Below the pieces are notes generated by a model, which did not search any database, had not been told where the DNA came from, and was given only the letters and a program-made list of their open reading frames with translations. A stretch of 64,000 nucleotides of DNA, from the NCBI RefSeq assembly GCF_000620865.1, contig NZ_KK211190.1, positions 2,307,971 through 2,371,970 on the forward strand. The letters are read 5' to 3'. Of this stretch, positions 25,654 to 34,941 are shown in pieces. Each line of letters opens with the position of its first letter. The stretch's first letter is position 1. Made by a program: the position numbers and the translations under genes. Origin of the DNA: Exiguobacterium sibiricum 7-3 (GTDB lineage: Bacteria; Bacillota; Bacilli; Exiguobacteriales; Exiguobacteriaceae).

Positions 25654-26760
25654 ATGGCAGATATTCGTCTTGAGCATATTGATAAAGTTTATTCAGGAAC
25701 AGCAAAAGCAGTGGATGATTTTAACCTTCATATTAAAGATAAAGAATTCATCGTCTTCGTCGGACCATCAGGTTGCGGTAAATCGACGACATTACGAATG
25801 ATTGCCGGCCTCGAAGAAATTTCAGGCGGAGATTTCGTCATCGATGGAAAACGCATGAACGATGTGGCGCCTAAAGATCGTGATATCGCGATGGTCTTCC
25901 AAAACTACGCCCTCTATCCACATATGAACGTATATGACAACATGGCATTTGGTCTGAAACTTCGGAAGTTCCCGAAAGACGAAATCAAACAACGTGTCGA
26001 CAATGCAGCACGTATTCTCGGACTCGAAGAATATTTGGAGCGTAAACCGAAAGCCCTCTCTGGTGGACAACGTCAGCGTGTCGCAATCGGCCGTGCCATC
26101 GTCCGTGATGCGAAAGTCTTCTTGATGGATGAGCCGCTCTCGAACTTGGATGCTAAACTACGTGTTCAGATGCGTAAGGAAATCATCCAGTTGCACAAAC
26201 GTCTTGAAACGACGACGATTTACGTGACGCACGATCAGACGGAAGCGATGACCCTCGCGACTCGAATTGTCATCATGAAAGCCGGACTCATTCAACAAGT
26301 CGGAACACCAAAAGAAGTATACGACCACCCGGACAACATGTTCGTTGCTGGTTTCATCGGTTCTCCGTCAATGAACTTCCTGACAGGTAAACTCGCGGAA
26401 GACGGTCTCTTCCATGTCACGGGTACAGAAGAGAAATTTGAAGTTCCTGAAGGTAAGATGAAAGTCCTGCGCGAACGTGGCTACACAAGTAAAGATCTTG
26501 TTCTCGGAATCCGTCCGGAAGATATTCATGCTGAGTTGATCTATCAAGATACACAGACAGCTCACCGTTTCCCGGCACACATTGAAGTATCTGAGCTCAT
26601 GGGAGCCGAGTCTTACCTCTATTCAAAAGTCGGTAACCAAGCGTTCACAGCACGTGTCGACTCGCGTTCACACGTCGAGATGGGTTCAGATTTAGACCTC
26701 TTCTTCGACATGACAAAAGCGCATTTCTTCGATGCAGCAACAGAAGCAACAATCCGTTAA
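25654..26760 (+). CDS. msmX: Multi-sugar ABC importer ATPase MsmX/UgpC type
   Basis: 368 residues. Walker A GPSGCGKST (about 38-46), Q-loop VFQNYALYPHMNVYDN, signature LSGGQRQRVAIGRAI, Walker B VFLMDEPLSNLDA, switch THDQTEAMT. A C-terminal OB-like MOI domain begins after residue 235 and contains VLGIRPEDIH. MsmX energises several carbohydrate importers that lack their own ATPase (maltodextrin, arabino-oligosaccharides, galactan). It stands alone with a terminator behind it, as expected for a shared ATPase, and has cre-like sites upstream. Confidence 0.93.
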   Translation: MADIRLEHIDKVYSGTAKAVDDFNLHIKDKEFIVFVGPSGCGKSTTLRMIAGLEEISGGDFVIDGKRMNDVAPKDRDIAMVFQNYALYPHMNVYDNMAFGLKLRKFPKDEIKQRVDNAARILGLEEYLERKPKALSGGQRQRVAIGRAIVRDAKVFLMDEPLSNLDAKLRVQMRKEIIQLHKRLETTTIYVTHDQTEAMTLATRIVIMKAGLIQQVGTPKEVYDHPDNMFVAGFIGSPSMNFLTGKLAEDGLFHVTGTEEKFEVPEGKMKVLRERGYTSKDLVLGIRPEDIHAELIYQDTQTAHRFPAHIEVSELMGAESYLYSKVGNQAFTARVDSRSHVEMGSDLDLFFDMTKAHFFDAATEATIR

Positions 26761-26786
26761 TCTTTAAGAGTTCAGTAACCGCAATC

Positions 26787-26816
26787 AGGCTGTCCATTCA
26801 TGGGCAGTCTTTTTTA
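26787..26816 (+). terminator. Terminator of msmX
   Basis: 11-bp hairpin AGGCTGTCCAT / ATGGGCAGTCT (with G-U pairs) followed by TTTTT. Confidence 0.75.
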
Positions 26817-26866
26817 TTGACAGACGTTCCTGTAACTTTGTATGATACTGCTTGTAGTCTTAAATT

Positions 26867-26890
26867 AATCCTATTCGAAAACTAGGAATT
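26867..26890. promoter_or_regulatory. Imperfect inverted repeat upstream of the amino-acid importer
   Basis: AATCCTA, nine bases, then TAGGAATT. The dyad lies about 35 bases before the binding-protein gene and is a possible operator. It loosely resembles CymR-type sites (ATTCC...GGAAT), but I cannot support that assignment. Confidence 0.25.
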
Positions 26891-26923
26891 GAAATCATTT
26901 ATTCATTAAAAGGAGAGAGCGCT

Positions 26924-27685
26924 ATGAAACACGGACTAAAGCTAGCAGTAGCAGCACTATCAACAGCGGGGGTGTTAGCGGCGTGCGGCGCTTCTAACGA
27001 AGAAGCAAACAAAGACGAAAAAATCGTAACGGTCGGAACAGAAGCAACATACCCACCATTTACGTATAAAGAAAAAGGCAAACTGACAGGTTATGATATC
27101 GATGTCATGAATGAAGTCGCAAAACGTGCCGGCTATAAAGTCGAGTACAAAGCGATGGACTTCAAAGGATTGATTCCAGCACTTGATTCAAAACGAATCG
27201 ACGTCATTGCCAACCAAATGGGGATCACAGATGAGCGGAAAGAAAAATATGCGTTCTCTGATGCCTACACGGTTTCCGGTTCAACGATCATCGTTAACAA
27301 CAAAACAAATGACATCAAGACACTTGACGACTTAAAAGGAAAAACAGTCGGTTCGACACAAGGCTCACTCTATGCGAAAACAGCGGAAGAAGCCGGTGCG
27401 AAAGTCAAATACTACAAAGGCGCAAACCAAGTCTTGAAAGATCTTGAAGCAGGTCGCGTCGACGCTGCCATGAACGATCGTCTGTTTGTCCTGACAGAAC
27501 TTAAAAAAGCAGGATACAAAGTAAAAGCTGTCGGTGAGACGTTTGACAAAAACGAATCAGGTCTGATGATGGCGAAAAACAGCAAGTATGCAGAGGACTT
27601 CAACAAAGCACTCGCAGAGATGCAAAAAGACGGCACACTCGCAGATCTTGGGAAAAAATACTTTAACGAGGACATCAGTAAGTGA
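26924..27685 (+). CDS. Polar amino-acid ABC transporter, substrate-binding lipoprotein
   Basis: 253 residues. Lipoprotein signal MKHGLKLAVAALSTAGVLAACG, lipobox LAAC. Then a type II periplasmic-binding fold: VTVGTEATYPPFTYKEKGKLTGYDIDVMNEVAKRAG, DVIANQMGITDERKEKYAFSDAY and KTVGSTQGSLYA are family-3 (TcyA/ArtP/GlnH) hallmarks. TcyA-like cystine binding is likely from overall resemblance but not certain. The stop overlaps the start of the permease. No ATPase gene follows. Confidence 0.9.
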   Translation: MKHGLKLAVAALSTAGVLAACGASNEEANKDEKIVTVGTEATYPPFTYKEKGKLTGYDIDVMNEVAKRAGYKVEYKAMDFKGLIPALDSKRIDVIANQMGITDERKEKYAFSDAYTVSGSTIIVNNKTNDIKTLDDLKGKTVGSTQGSLYAKTAEEAGAKVKYYKGANQVLKDLEAGRVDAAMNDRLFVLTELKKAGYKVKAVGETFDKNESGLMMAKNSKYAEDFNKALAEMQKDGTLADLGKKYFNEDISK

Positions 27686-28332
27686 TGGAATTGTTTACAA
27701 TCGTCCGCGATAATGCGGACGTTTACGGAAAGGCGATTGGCACTACACTTCTTGCAAGTGGATTTGCCATCGTCTTTGCGCTTTTTCTTGGTCTGATTCT
27801 TGCCGTCATGCGGGATAGTCGCTTTGCCGTCTTAAGCGGCTTCGCACGATTGTATGTTTCATTTTTCCGAGGAACGCCACTGTTACTGCAAATTCTGATT
27901 TTATACAATGGTCTCGTCGTTCTTCAACTGACCGGCTTCCAAGCGTTAGCATTTGGTCTGTCGCTTCACTTCTCGGCCTACATCTCCGAATCGTTCCGAG
28001 CAGCGATTTCGTCTGTTGATCGCGGACAATGGGAAGCTGCGGATTCACTCGGAATTCCACGCCGGAAGACGTTTAAGGATGTTATCCTCCCACAAGCTCT
28101 TTCACGTGCCATTCCTCCCCTGTCGAACTCGGTTATTGATATTATCAAATCGACTTCACTCGGGACAATCGTAGCCGTTGAAGAACTGACTTATGTGTCT
28201 GATCAGATTTCAGCAACAACCTATCTTGTCATGCCGTTATTGCTGTTTTCAGCTGCGATTTATTGGATTATGTCCACATTAATTCAAGGTGTTCAACATC
28301 GTCTCGAAGCACGATTCAGTATTCCGGAATAA
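27682..28332 (+). CDS. Polar amino-acid ABC transporter permease
   Basis: 216 residues, about five transmembrane helices, with FFRGTPLLLQILILYNG and the EAA cytoplasmic loop EAADSLGIPRRKTFKDVILPQALSRAIPPLSN, typical of HisM/GlnP/TcyB permeases. GTG at 27682 or ATG at 27685 overlaps the binding-protein stop, showing coupling. The usual third gene, the ATPase, is missing: a terminator follows. The ATPase must come from elsewhere in the genome. Confidence 0.92.
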   Translation: MMELFTIVRDNADVYGKAIGTTLLASGFAIVFALFLGLILAVMRDSRFAVLSGFARLYVSFFRGTPLLLQILILYNGLVVLQLTGFQALAFGLSLHFSAYISESFRAAISSVDRGQWEAADSLGIPRRKTFKDVILPQALSRAIPPLSNSVIDIIKSTSLGTIVAVEELTYVSDQISATTYLVMPLLLFSAAIYWIMSTLIQGVQHRLEARFSIPE

Positions 28333-28339
28333 AATAAGT

Positions 28340-28378
28340 ACACTTGGAATCGTTACACATTCCAAGTGTTTTTTTTAA
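28340..28378 (+). terminator. Terminator of the amino-acid importer
   Basis: Perfect hairpin ACACTTGGAAT / ATTCCAAGTGT followed by eight Ts. Confidence 0.88.
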
Positions 28379-28388
28379 TCTTTTTCAG

Positions 28389-28413
28389 GTTTAATACTAG
28401 CCAACACGGGAAT
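28389..28413 (+). promoter_or_regulatory. Strong candidate SigB-type promoter
   Basis: GTTTAA (28389-28394, perfect), 13-base spacer, GGGAAT (28408-28413, 5 of 6), about 60 bases upstream of the small gene at 28474. A SigA-like TATACT (28421-28426) lies just after it, so dual promoters are possible. Confidence 0.6.
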
Positions 28414-28473
28414 AATCAAGTATACTAATAAAAATCAGAATTATCTGATAACTTTAAAAGGAGCGTGGCCGAG

Positions 28474-28662
28474 ATGAAACAAGTAATTGAAGCTTTCCGT
28501 AGACAAGATGCAGAGCAGCGGATTCCAGTGCTACGCCTCGAAATCGATTATGAGCTCAGTACGCTCTTCGATGCTATCCAAGTCAGTGATCAAGCAGCTG
28601 TTGTCGCTAGTAAAGAACGTTTAGATAAATATCGCCAGGAAATGCTTCGTCTCGAAGCATAA
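28474..28662 (+). CDS. Small helical protein of unknown function
   Basis: 62 residues, predicted all-helical and charged: MKQVIEAFRRQDAEQRIPVLRLEIDY at the N-terminus and a Lys/Arg-rich end (KERLDKYRQEMLRLEA). I do not recognise a family. The ATG at 28474 has AAAGGAG ten bases upstream; the GTG nine bases earlier lies too close to that site. It has its own SigB-like promoter and a strong terminator, so it is a genuine monocistronic gene, possibly a general stress protein. Confidence 0.7.
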   Translation: MKQVIEAFRRQDAEQRIPVLRLEIDYELSTLFDAIQVSDQAAVVASKERLDKYRQEMLRLEA

Positions 28663-28674
28663 CCCTATAGATAC

Positions 28675-28711
28675 TCCCATCTCAACTCCCCCTTGAGATG
28701 GGACTTTTTTT
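28675..28711 (+). terminator. Terminator of the small SigB-type gene
   Basis: Hairpin TCCCATCTCAA / TTGAGATGGGA followed by seven Ts. Confidence 0.88.
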
Positions 28712-28715
28712 GTAC

Positions 28716-28740
28716 AAAAAAATAGCCCGAAGGCTATTTT
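28716..28740 (-). terminator. Terminator of the aldo/keto reductase gene
   Basis: Short hairpin AAAATAGCC-CGAA-GGCTATTTT directly after the stop codon, followed by Ts on the minus strand. Confidence 0.75.
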
Positions 28741-29637
28741 TCAATCGACATCCCGTCCACGGGAAGCTTTTAAGATTTCAAACCATTGTTCACGTGACAG
28801 TTCGAGACGCGTCGCCCGGACAGCAGATTCGATCCGCTCAATTTTTCCTGAACCGACGATTGGCATGATGCGCGCCGGATGTTTGAGCAACCAGGCATAG
28901 GCTACTTCGTCGATTTCTTCCGCTCCGATGTCACGTCCGATCTCCTCGAGTTTTTCACGAAGCGGCGCAAATTGTTCTTCTTTGAACAATCGTCCTCCGG
29001 CAAGCGGACTCCATGCCATGAGCGGCATTTCATTTTCGTGGCATAAATCAACCGAACCGTCTTCAAAATGCTTCAGTTCCGCGACAGACAGCTCAAGCTG
29101 GTTCGTGACGAGCATAAACGGCAGTCGTGATTGAATCAAACTTTGTTGAGCCGGTGTATGGTTCGACAATCCAAACGTCCGCACTTTTCCGGATTCTTTT
29201 AATTCGACGAATGCTTCGGCTATTTCGTTTGGATCCATCAATGGATCGGGACGATGAATCAGTAATGTATCGATGTAATCGATACCCAGTTCCTTTAATG
29301 AACGGGTCGCCTGCTCAATGATATGCTCTTTTGTCGTGTCGTAAAATGAAAGTTTTTGATCCGAGAAATGATTTCCTTTCATTTTGATACCGGTTTTTGT
29401 GACGATTTCCATCCGTTCACGTAATTCAGGTTTCAGCGCCAATGCTTCACCAAACAGTCCTTCATTCGTATAATCACCATAAATATCGGCATGGTCAAAT
29501 GTCGTAATTCCTAATGCTAAGCATTGTTCAATTAATTCGAGTCGCTCCTGTGCCGTCATGTTCCATTCATTCAGACGCCATAGTCCATGAATGATTTTCG
29601 AAAATGAAAGTTCTTCTGTTAATTGTACGCGTTCCAT
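28741..29637 (-). CDS. Aldo/keto reductase
   Basis: 298-residue NADPH-dependent (beta/alpha)8 oxidoreductase. The catalytic tetrad is recognisable: Asp and Tyr in FDHADIYGDYTNEGLFGEAL, Lys in IVTKTGI, His in DTLLIHRPDPL. The C-terminal cofactor site is IMPIVGSGKIERIESAV. It resembles the YcsN/YdhF group of Bacillus and enterobacteria. The substrate is unknown. Monocistronic. Confidence 0.9.
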   Translation of the reverse strand: MERVQLTEELSFSKIIHGLWRLNEWNMTAQERLELIEQCLALGITTFDHADIYGDYTNEGLFGEALALKPELRERMEIVTKTGIKMKGNHFSDQKLSFYDTTKEHIIEQATRSLKELGIDYIDTLLIHRPDPLMDPNEIAEAFVELKESGKVRTFGLSNHTPAQQSLIQSRLPFMLVTNQLELSVAELKHFEDGSVDLCHENEMPLMAWSPLAGGRLFKEEQFAPLREKLEEIGRDIGAEEIDEVAYAWLLKHPARIMPIVGSGKIERIESAVRATRLELSREQWFEILKASRGRDVD

Positions 29638-29734
29638 GTGTATCCATCTCCTTTTTCTCTATCGTGCTTCATCGTTCACTTTACATGAATTTGAGAACGG
29701 TTGCACGGGTTACGACCTTCTTAAACAAATATAC

Positions 29735-29775
29735 AAAAAAACTGGCAGAGACAGATGATCTCTTTGCCAGTTTTC
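29735..29775 (-). terminator. Terminator of the phosphoglucomutase gene
   Basis: Hairpin with ACTGGCA / TGCCAGT core and inner GAGA/TCTC, followed by Ts on the minus strand. Confidence 0.8.
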
Positions 29776-29794
29776 GTGTTCCCGGTTTATCCGA

Positions 29795-31531
29795 TTATTG
29801 AATTTGCTCGACTTCCTGCATCACTTCATCTTCAATCAACTGACGTTTGCGTGTTGTCTCTGCGGCGTCCGGTGATGTCACACTGAAATAGAACTTGATT
29901 TTCGGTTCTGTTCCAGATGGACGAAGGCAGAACCACGAACCGTCTTCTAACGTAAATTTCAAGACGTTTGATTTCGGCAGATTGATTGGTGATGGCTGAT
30001 GTTGTATCAAATCATGCGAGATGCTGGCATCATAATCTTCAAATAAGACGACCTTTTCACCTGCCACTTGTTTTGGCGGATGCTCCCGGAATGTATCCAT
30101 GATCCGGCCGATTTGTGCTACACCGTCTTTACCTTTCAGCGTCAATGAACGAAGCGATTCTTCAAAGTAGCCGAACTGCTCATAGATAGCTTGTAATGCC
30201 TCATACAGCGTCCGTCCTTCTTTCTTGTGATACGCTGTCATCTCAGCAGCAAGCAAGCAGGCCTGGACAGCATCCTTATCACGGCAGAAGTCCCCGATCA
30301 AGTAGCCATAACTTTCTTCATAACCAAACAGATATTCATATTCCCCGGATTCATTGTATTGCTTGATTTTTTCACCGATAAATTTAAATCCTGTTAATGT
30401 GTTTTCAACGTGTAAGTCGTAATGTCTTGCAATCAAAGCTCCAAGTTCCGATGTGACAATCGTTTTCGCTACAAAACCATTTTTCGGCAATGTACCCTGA
30501 GCTGATTTTTGTGACAAGATGTAATCAAGTAGTAACGCACCTGTCTGGTTTCCTGTGAGGACGACCCACTCTCCGTCCGCATCACGTGTCGCAACACCAA
30601 CACGGTCGGCATCCGGATCCGTCGCAAGTAACACATCCGCATCGACACGATCTCCGTACTCGATCGCCAATTTAAACGCCGCATGCTCTTCCGGGTTCGG
30701 GGAAGAAACTGTCGGGAACGCACCATCCGGCTTCGCCTGTTCTTCGACGACCGTCACATGCTCAAAACCATAATTCTTTAATCCGACCGTTACAGGCACA
30801 AGACCTGTGCCATGAAGCGGAGTAAAGACAATTTTTAAAGGTGCTGTTAACTCGTCTTGAATCGTTGGTAAAACACGAATCGTTTTTAATTGTTCTTGAT
30901 ACGCGTCATCCAGCTGTTCTCCGACACGAACGATTAATCCATTCGCTCGCAATACTTCTTCCGCTTCAAGTTCGATTGAAAGTTCATCCTCGACTTGATC
31001 AACGTAAGAGACAAGATCATCCGCTTCTTTTGGCGGTAATTGGCCACCGTCGTTCCCATAGACTTTATAACCGTTATATTCCGGTGGGTTGTGACTCGCC
31101 GTAATGACGATTCCGCCTGCTGCACGGAGTTCACGCACGGCAAATGACAGTTCTGGTGTTGGCCGGAGTCCATCAAACAAGTACGCTTTAATCCCGTTAC
31201 TGGCAAGCGTCTTCGCTGCTTCTAACGCAAACTCCGGAGAGTAGTGACGGGAGTCATGTGCGATGACGATACCTTGAGCGACTGCTTCCGCTCCTTCTGC
31301 CTTAATAAAGTCAGCAAACCCTTGTGAGGCTTTACGGACAGTGTATACATTCATCCGGTTCGTCCCGACACCGATTTCACCACGCATACCACCTGTCCCG
31401 AATTCCAACTCTTTGTAAAAGGCTTCTTCGGCTGCTTTGTCATCTGCCGCAAGTGCCGTCAATTCTTCTTTTAATTCAGTTTCTAATCCCGAAAACTGAT
31501 TCCATTTTTGGTAGGTCTCTTTCCATGACAT
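29795..31531 (-). CDS. pgcA: Phosphoglucomutase (alpha-D-phosphohexomutase)
   Basis: 578 residues interconverting glucose-6-phosphate and glucose-1-phosphate. The phosphoserine loop is GIVITASHNPPEYNGYKVYG (near residue 145), the metal loop DPDADRVGVA, the sugar loop FGYEESYGYL, and the phosphate-binding loop RPSGTEPKIKFYFSV. Length matches B. subtilis PgcA. In context it supplies glucose-1-phosphate to the glycogen operon about 1 kb away and to UDP-glucose for lipid and teichoic acid synthesis. Confidence 0.95.
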   Translation of the reverse strand: MSWKETYQKWNQFSGLETELKEELTALAADDKAAEEAFYKELEFGTGGMRGEIGVGTNRMNVYTVRKASQGFADFIKAEGAEAVAQGIVIAHDSRHYSPEFALEAAKTLASNGIKAYLFDGLRPTPELSFAVRELRAAGGIVITASHNPPEYNGYKVYGNDGGQLPPKEADDLVSYVDQVEDELSIELEAEEVLRANGLIVRVGEQLDDAYQEQLKTIRVLPTIQDELTAPLKIVFTPLHGTGLVPVTVGLKNYGFEHVTVVEEQAKPDGAFPTVSSPNPEEHAAFKLAIEYGDRVDADVLLATDPDADRVGVATRDADGEWVVLTGNQTGALLLDYILSQKSAQGTLPKNGFVAKTIVTSELGALIARHYDLHVENTLTGFKFIGEKIKQYNESGEYEYLFGYEESYGYLIGDFCRDKDAVQACLLAAEMTAYHKKEGRTLYEALQAIYEQFGYFEESLRSLTLKGKDGVAQIGRIMDTFREHPPKQVAGEKVVLFEDYDASISHDLIQHQPSPINLPKSNVLKFTLEDGSWFCLRPSGTEPKIKFYFSVTSPDAAETTRKRQLIEDEVMQEVEQIQ

Positions 31532-31630
31532 GTAGTGTCCACTCCTTTAAGTTTGTTTGTACAAGATGTTTGTTACGACTTGCGATAAAACGGTACCTTT
31601 CATATGATTACTTTAGAAAGGGTCAAGGTG

Positions 31631-32452
31631 ATGTTTATGTTTCCAACCATTCAAATGACAGACTTACAGCAACTTGTCCATACGGATCAGATTCGCTGGT
31701 TTGATTGTCGCTATGATTTGCAGCAGCCCGATTATGGTCGTGACGCTTTTAAGGAAAGCCATGTCGAGGGCGCACAGTATTTAGATTTATCAACTGATTT
31801 ATCAGGACCACGTTCCGAAACGGGCGGACGCCATCCATTACCTTCAAAAGAGCAATGGATTCGTACCTTGGAGTCACTCGGGGTCCAGCGCGATGATTTC
31901 ATCGTTCTTTATGATGATGGCTTCCCTTATGCAGCACGTGCCTGGTGGCTTTTTAAATGGGCCGGGCATGAACGTGTCGTCGTCCTTGAAGGTGGACTAT
32001 CATCTTATCTCGCATTTGATTTTCCCGTGAGTTCAGAATCTGCTGTTTTTGAAAAATCGACTTATCGAGCCGACTTTAAAGATGACATGCTGATTCAATA
32101 TGAAGAAGTTAAAAATCGTCCGGCAGACACCTATCTCGTCGATTCCCGGTCACCTGATCGATTCCAGGGTCAAAACGAAACGATTGATTCCATTGCCGGT
32201 CACATTCCGGGTGCTGTGAATTGTTTCTTCGAAAAGGCGATTTCGCCAGACCGCCGCTTGAAAGATGCGGAAGATTTGAAGGAATTGTACGCTGAGCTGC
32301 TCGAAGCGGAGTCTCCGATTCTTTATTGCGGCAGTGGCGTGACTGCTTGCGTCAATGTCCTAGCCTTGCACGCTTTAGGGAAAACAGATGTCCGGCTCTA
32401 TGCAGGTTCTTACAGCGACTGGATCAGCCAAACGGATGAGGTCGCACGATAA
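31631..32452 (+). CDS. Sulfurtransferase with tandem rhodanese domains
   Basis: About 273 residues. An inactive N-terminal rhodanese domain (DCRYDLQQPDYGRDAFKESHVEGAQYLDL) is followed by an active C-terminal one with SRSPDRFQG, GHIPGAVN and the catalytic loop YCGSGVTACVN, whose Cys carries the persulfide. The CGSGVTA loop fits the thiosulfate/3-mercaptopyruvate sulfurtransferase group. Two nearby ATGs (31631 and 31637) both have plausible ribosome binding sites. It lies between pgcA and glgP on the opposite strand, with no functional link apparent. Confidence 0.9.
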   Translation: MFMFPTIQMTDLQQLVHTDQIRWFDCRYDLQQPDYGRDAFKESHVEGAQYLDLSTDLSGPRSETGGRHPLPSKEQWIRTLESLGVQRDDFIVLYDDGFPYAARAWWLFKWAGHERVVVLEGGLSSYLAFDFPVSSESAVFEKSTYRADFKDDMLIQYEEVKNRPADTYLVDSRSPDRFQGQNETIDSIAGHIPGAVNCFFEKAISPDRRLKDAEDLKELYAELLEAESPILYCGSGVTACVNVLALHALGKTDVRLYAGSYSDWISQTDEVAR

Positions 32453-32458
32453 CGTACA

Positions 32459-32489
32459 CGAAAGTCCGATTCTCATCGGACTTTTTTTA
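32459..32489. terminator. Bidirectional terminator
   Basis: Perfect hairpin AAAGTCCGAT / ATCGGACTTT with T run, between the convergent sulfurtransferase gene and glgP. Confidence 0.85.
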
Positions 32490-34913
32490 GATTTGAACCG
32501 GTTTGATGTTCCATATGGCATTGGCATATTCTTTAATGGTCCGGTCGCTCGAGAAGACACCCGATTTCCCGATATTCATGATGACCATCTTATACCATTT
32601 TTCAGGGTCCTGATACGCACGTCCGATTCTTTCCTGCGCTTGTTGGTACGATAAGAAATCTTTTAGAATCAAGTATTCATCATTGTACGTCAGCAGAGAA
32701 TCATAAATTGCCTGGAACTCACCTGTCGGGAAAAGCGATCCGTCCACGAGTCCATCAATCACGCGACGAAGTTCAGGTTGTGCACTGTATTGATCGTAAG
32801 CGCTGTATCCACCATATTTTTTGTAGTTCATGACTTCTTGTGGGGTCAGTCCAAAAATGAAGATGTTTGAATCCTCCACCTCATCACGAATCTCAATGTT
32901 CGCACCATCCAGTGTTCCGACCGTCAAGGCTCCGTTCATCATGAATTTCATGTTGCCGGTTCCTGAAGCCTCATAACTTGCTGTCGAAATCTGTTCACTG
33001 ACATCACTTGCCGGGAAAATCTTTTCTGCAAGCGAGACACGGTAATTCTCAAGGAACACCACTTTCATATAAGGACTGACGTCCGGATCCGAGTTAATCA
33101 GTTTAGCTAAAGAATTGATGTAACGGATGACTTCTTTGGCATAATGATAGCCAGGAGCCGCTTTTGCACCGAAAATAAAGGTCCGTGGTGTCATCTGGAA
33201 CGATTGATCTTCTTTTATACGGTAGTACAACGAATGAATATGAAGCGCGTTAAGTAATTGTCGTTTATACGCATGAAGCCGTTTGACTTGCACATCAAAA
33301 ATCGAATGCGGATCTACAACGATTCCCGTCTCATTCTCAATCAACTCTGCCAATTCCTTTTTACTCGCTAGCTTAATTGCCTGGATATCCTGTTGAAGCG
33401 TGGTATCCTCTGCGAATTTCGTCAGCTTTTGTAAATCAGACGGATGATTGATCCAACTGTCCCCGATTGCTTCCGTTACACGATTCGCAAGTGCCGGATT
33501 CGATAATAGGAACCAGCGCCGATGTGTGATTCCGTTCGTTTTATTATTGAAGCGTAGTGGGAACATCTCATAAAATAACCGCATTTCGCGTTGCTTGAGA
33601 ATTTCCGTATGGATTTGAGCCACACCGTTCGTCGAGTGGGTACCGACGACCGCTAAGTTTGCCATATTGATCATCCCGTCCGCAATAATGGCAATTTCAC
33701 GCATGTTCGCTTCCAGGTGCGGATAATTATCAAGGACATCTTTACAGAATCGACGGTTGATTTCTTCAACGATGAGATAAATTCGCGGTAATAGATCACG
33801 GAACAGATCAACCGGCCAGCGTTCCAAAGCTTCTGAAAGCAATGTATGGTTCGTAAAGGACATGACACTTTTCGTAATCCGCCATGATTCTTCCCATGAA
33901 TATTCCTCTTCGTCAATCAATATCCGCATCAATTCAGGAATCGCAACAACCGGATGCGTATCATTGATATGGATCGCGATTTGATTTCCTAAATGCTTCA
34001 GCGACGTATTTCGTTTTTTATGTGACAACAAGATACTTCGGAGTCCTGCCGAGACGAAGAAGTACTGCTGCTTCAGACGTAATACTTTTCCTTCATGTGT
34101 CGTATCATCCGGATATAAGAATTCAGAAATCGTCTGAATTGCTTGTTTGTGGCTTAGTAAGTCTTTATAGTTGCCGCGGTGTTGGCTCAACAGTTCATCG
34201 TCGTCATACGGTGATTCAGCACTCCACAGACGTAAGTTATTGACGATACCGTTCTGATAACCGACAATCGGCATGTCATAAGGAACAGCACGAACGATTT
34301 CTGCCGGTTCGTGATGGACACGATACTTACCGCCTTCGACTTCCTCGAGCCAAACGTTTCCTCCGAATGGAATATCGACCGCTTTGTCTGAACGACGGAT
34401 TTCCCACATGTTGCCGTTCTTCAGCCAGTTATCCGGAAGTTCGACTTGGTAGCCATCGATGATTTTTTGTTTAAACAGTCCATATTGATAACGGATACCG
34501 TTTCCATGCCCCGGTAAGCCGAGTGCTGCGAGTGAATCGAGGAAACAGGCCGCTAAACGACCGAGTCCTCCATTCCCAAGACCCGGTTCCGGTTCTTCTT
34601 CCGTCAAATCAGCCAAATCATAGCCGAGTTCTGAAAGACCGCTTCGCACCTCTTCTAGTACATCGAGACTCAACAGGTTATTGTAGAGGAATCGACCAAG
34701 CAAAAATTCAAGTGAAAAATAATAGACTTGTTTACTTTTTTTATGGATGTAAGTTTCTTTCGTTCGCATCCAATCCGTTGTGACATATTCCCGCACCATA
34801 TAGGCTAACGTTTGGTACACATCATTTTCCGTTGCATCATCGAGCGCTTTACCATGCATGGAAATAAACCGTTCATTAAACCTCTTCTTGAACTTCTCTT
34901 TGTCTTGGAACAT
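32487..34913 (-). CDS. glgP: Glycogen phosphorylase
   Basis: 808 residues releasing glucose-1-phosphate from glycogen. The pyridoxal-phosphate lysine lies in EASGTGNMKFMMNGALTVGTLDGANIEI (Lys of NMKF). Earlier landmarks are LEFLLGRFLYNNLL, GLGNGGLGRLAACFLDS and HINDTHPVVAIPELMR. Full length for the family. Last gene of the glgC-glgD-glgA-glgP operon, 28 bases downstream of glgA. Confidence 0.97.
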   Translation of the reverse strand: MFQDKEKFKKRFNERFISMHGKALDDATENDVYQTLAYMVREYVTTDWMRTKETYIHKKSKQVYYFSLEFLLGRFLYNNLLSLDVLEEVRSGLSELGYDLADLTEEEPEPGLGNGGLGRLAACFLDSLAALGLPGHGNGIRYQYGLFKQKIIDGYQVELPDNWLKNGNMWEIRRSDKAVDIPFGGNVWLEEVEGGKYRVHHEPAEIVRAVPYDMPIVGYQNGIVNNLRLWSAESPYDDDELLSQHRGNYKDLLSHKQAIQTISEFLYPDDTTHEGKVLRLKQQYFFVSAGLRSILLSHKKRNTSLKHLGNQIAIHINDTHPVVAIPELMRILIDEEEYSWEESWRITKSVMSFTNHTLLSEALERWPVDLFRDLLPRIYLIVEEINRRFCKDVLDNYPHLEANMREIAIIADGMINMANLAVVGTHSTNGVAQIHTEILKQREMRLFYEMFPLRFNNKTNGITHRRWFLLSNPALANRVTEAIGDSWINHPSDLQKLTKFAEDTTLQQDIQAIKLASKKELAELIENETGIVVDPHSIFDVQVKRLHAYKRQLLNALHIHSLYYRIKEDQSFQMTPRTFIFGAKAAPGYHYAKEVIRYINSLAKLINSDPDVSPYMKVVFLENYRVSLAEKIFPASDVSEQISTASYEASGTGNMKFMMNGALTVGTLDGANIEIRDEVEDSNIFIFGLTPQEVMNYKKYGGYSAYDQYSAQPELRRVIDGLVDGSLFPTGEFQAIYDSLLTYNDEYLILKDFLSYQQAQERIGRAYQDPEKWYKMVIMNIGKSGVFSSDRTIKEYANAIWNIKPVQI

Positions 34914-34941
34914 CTAAAAACCCCATTTCCCGTAATCCCAT

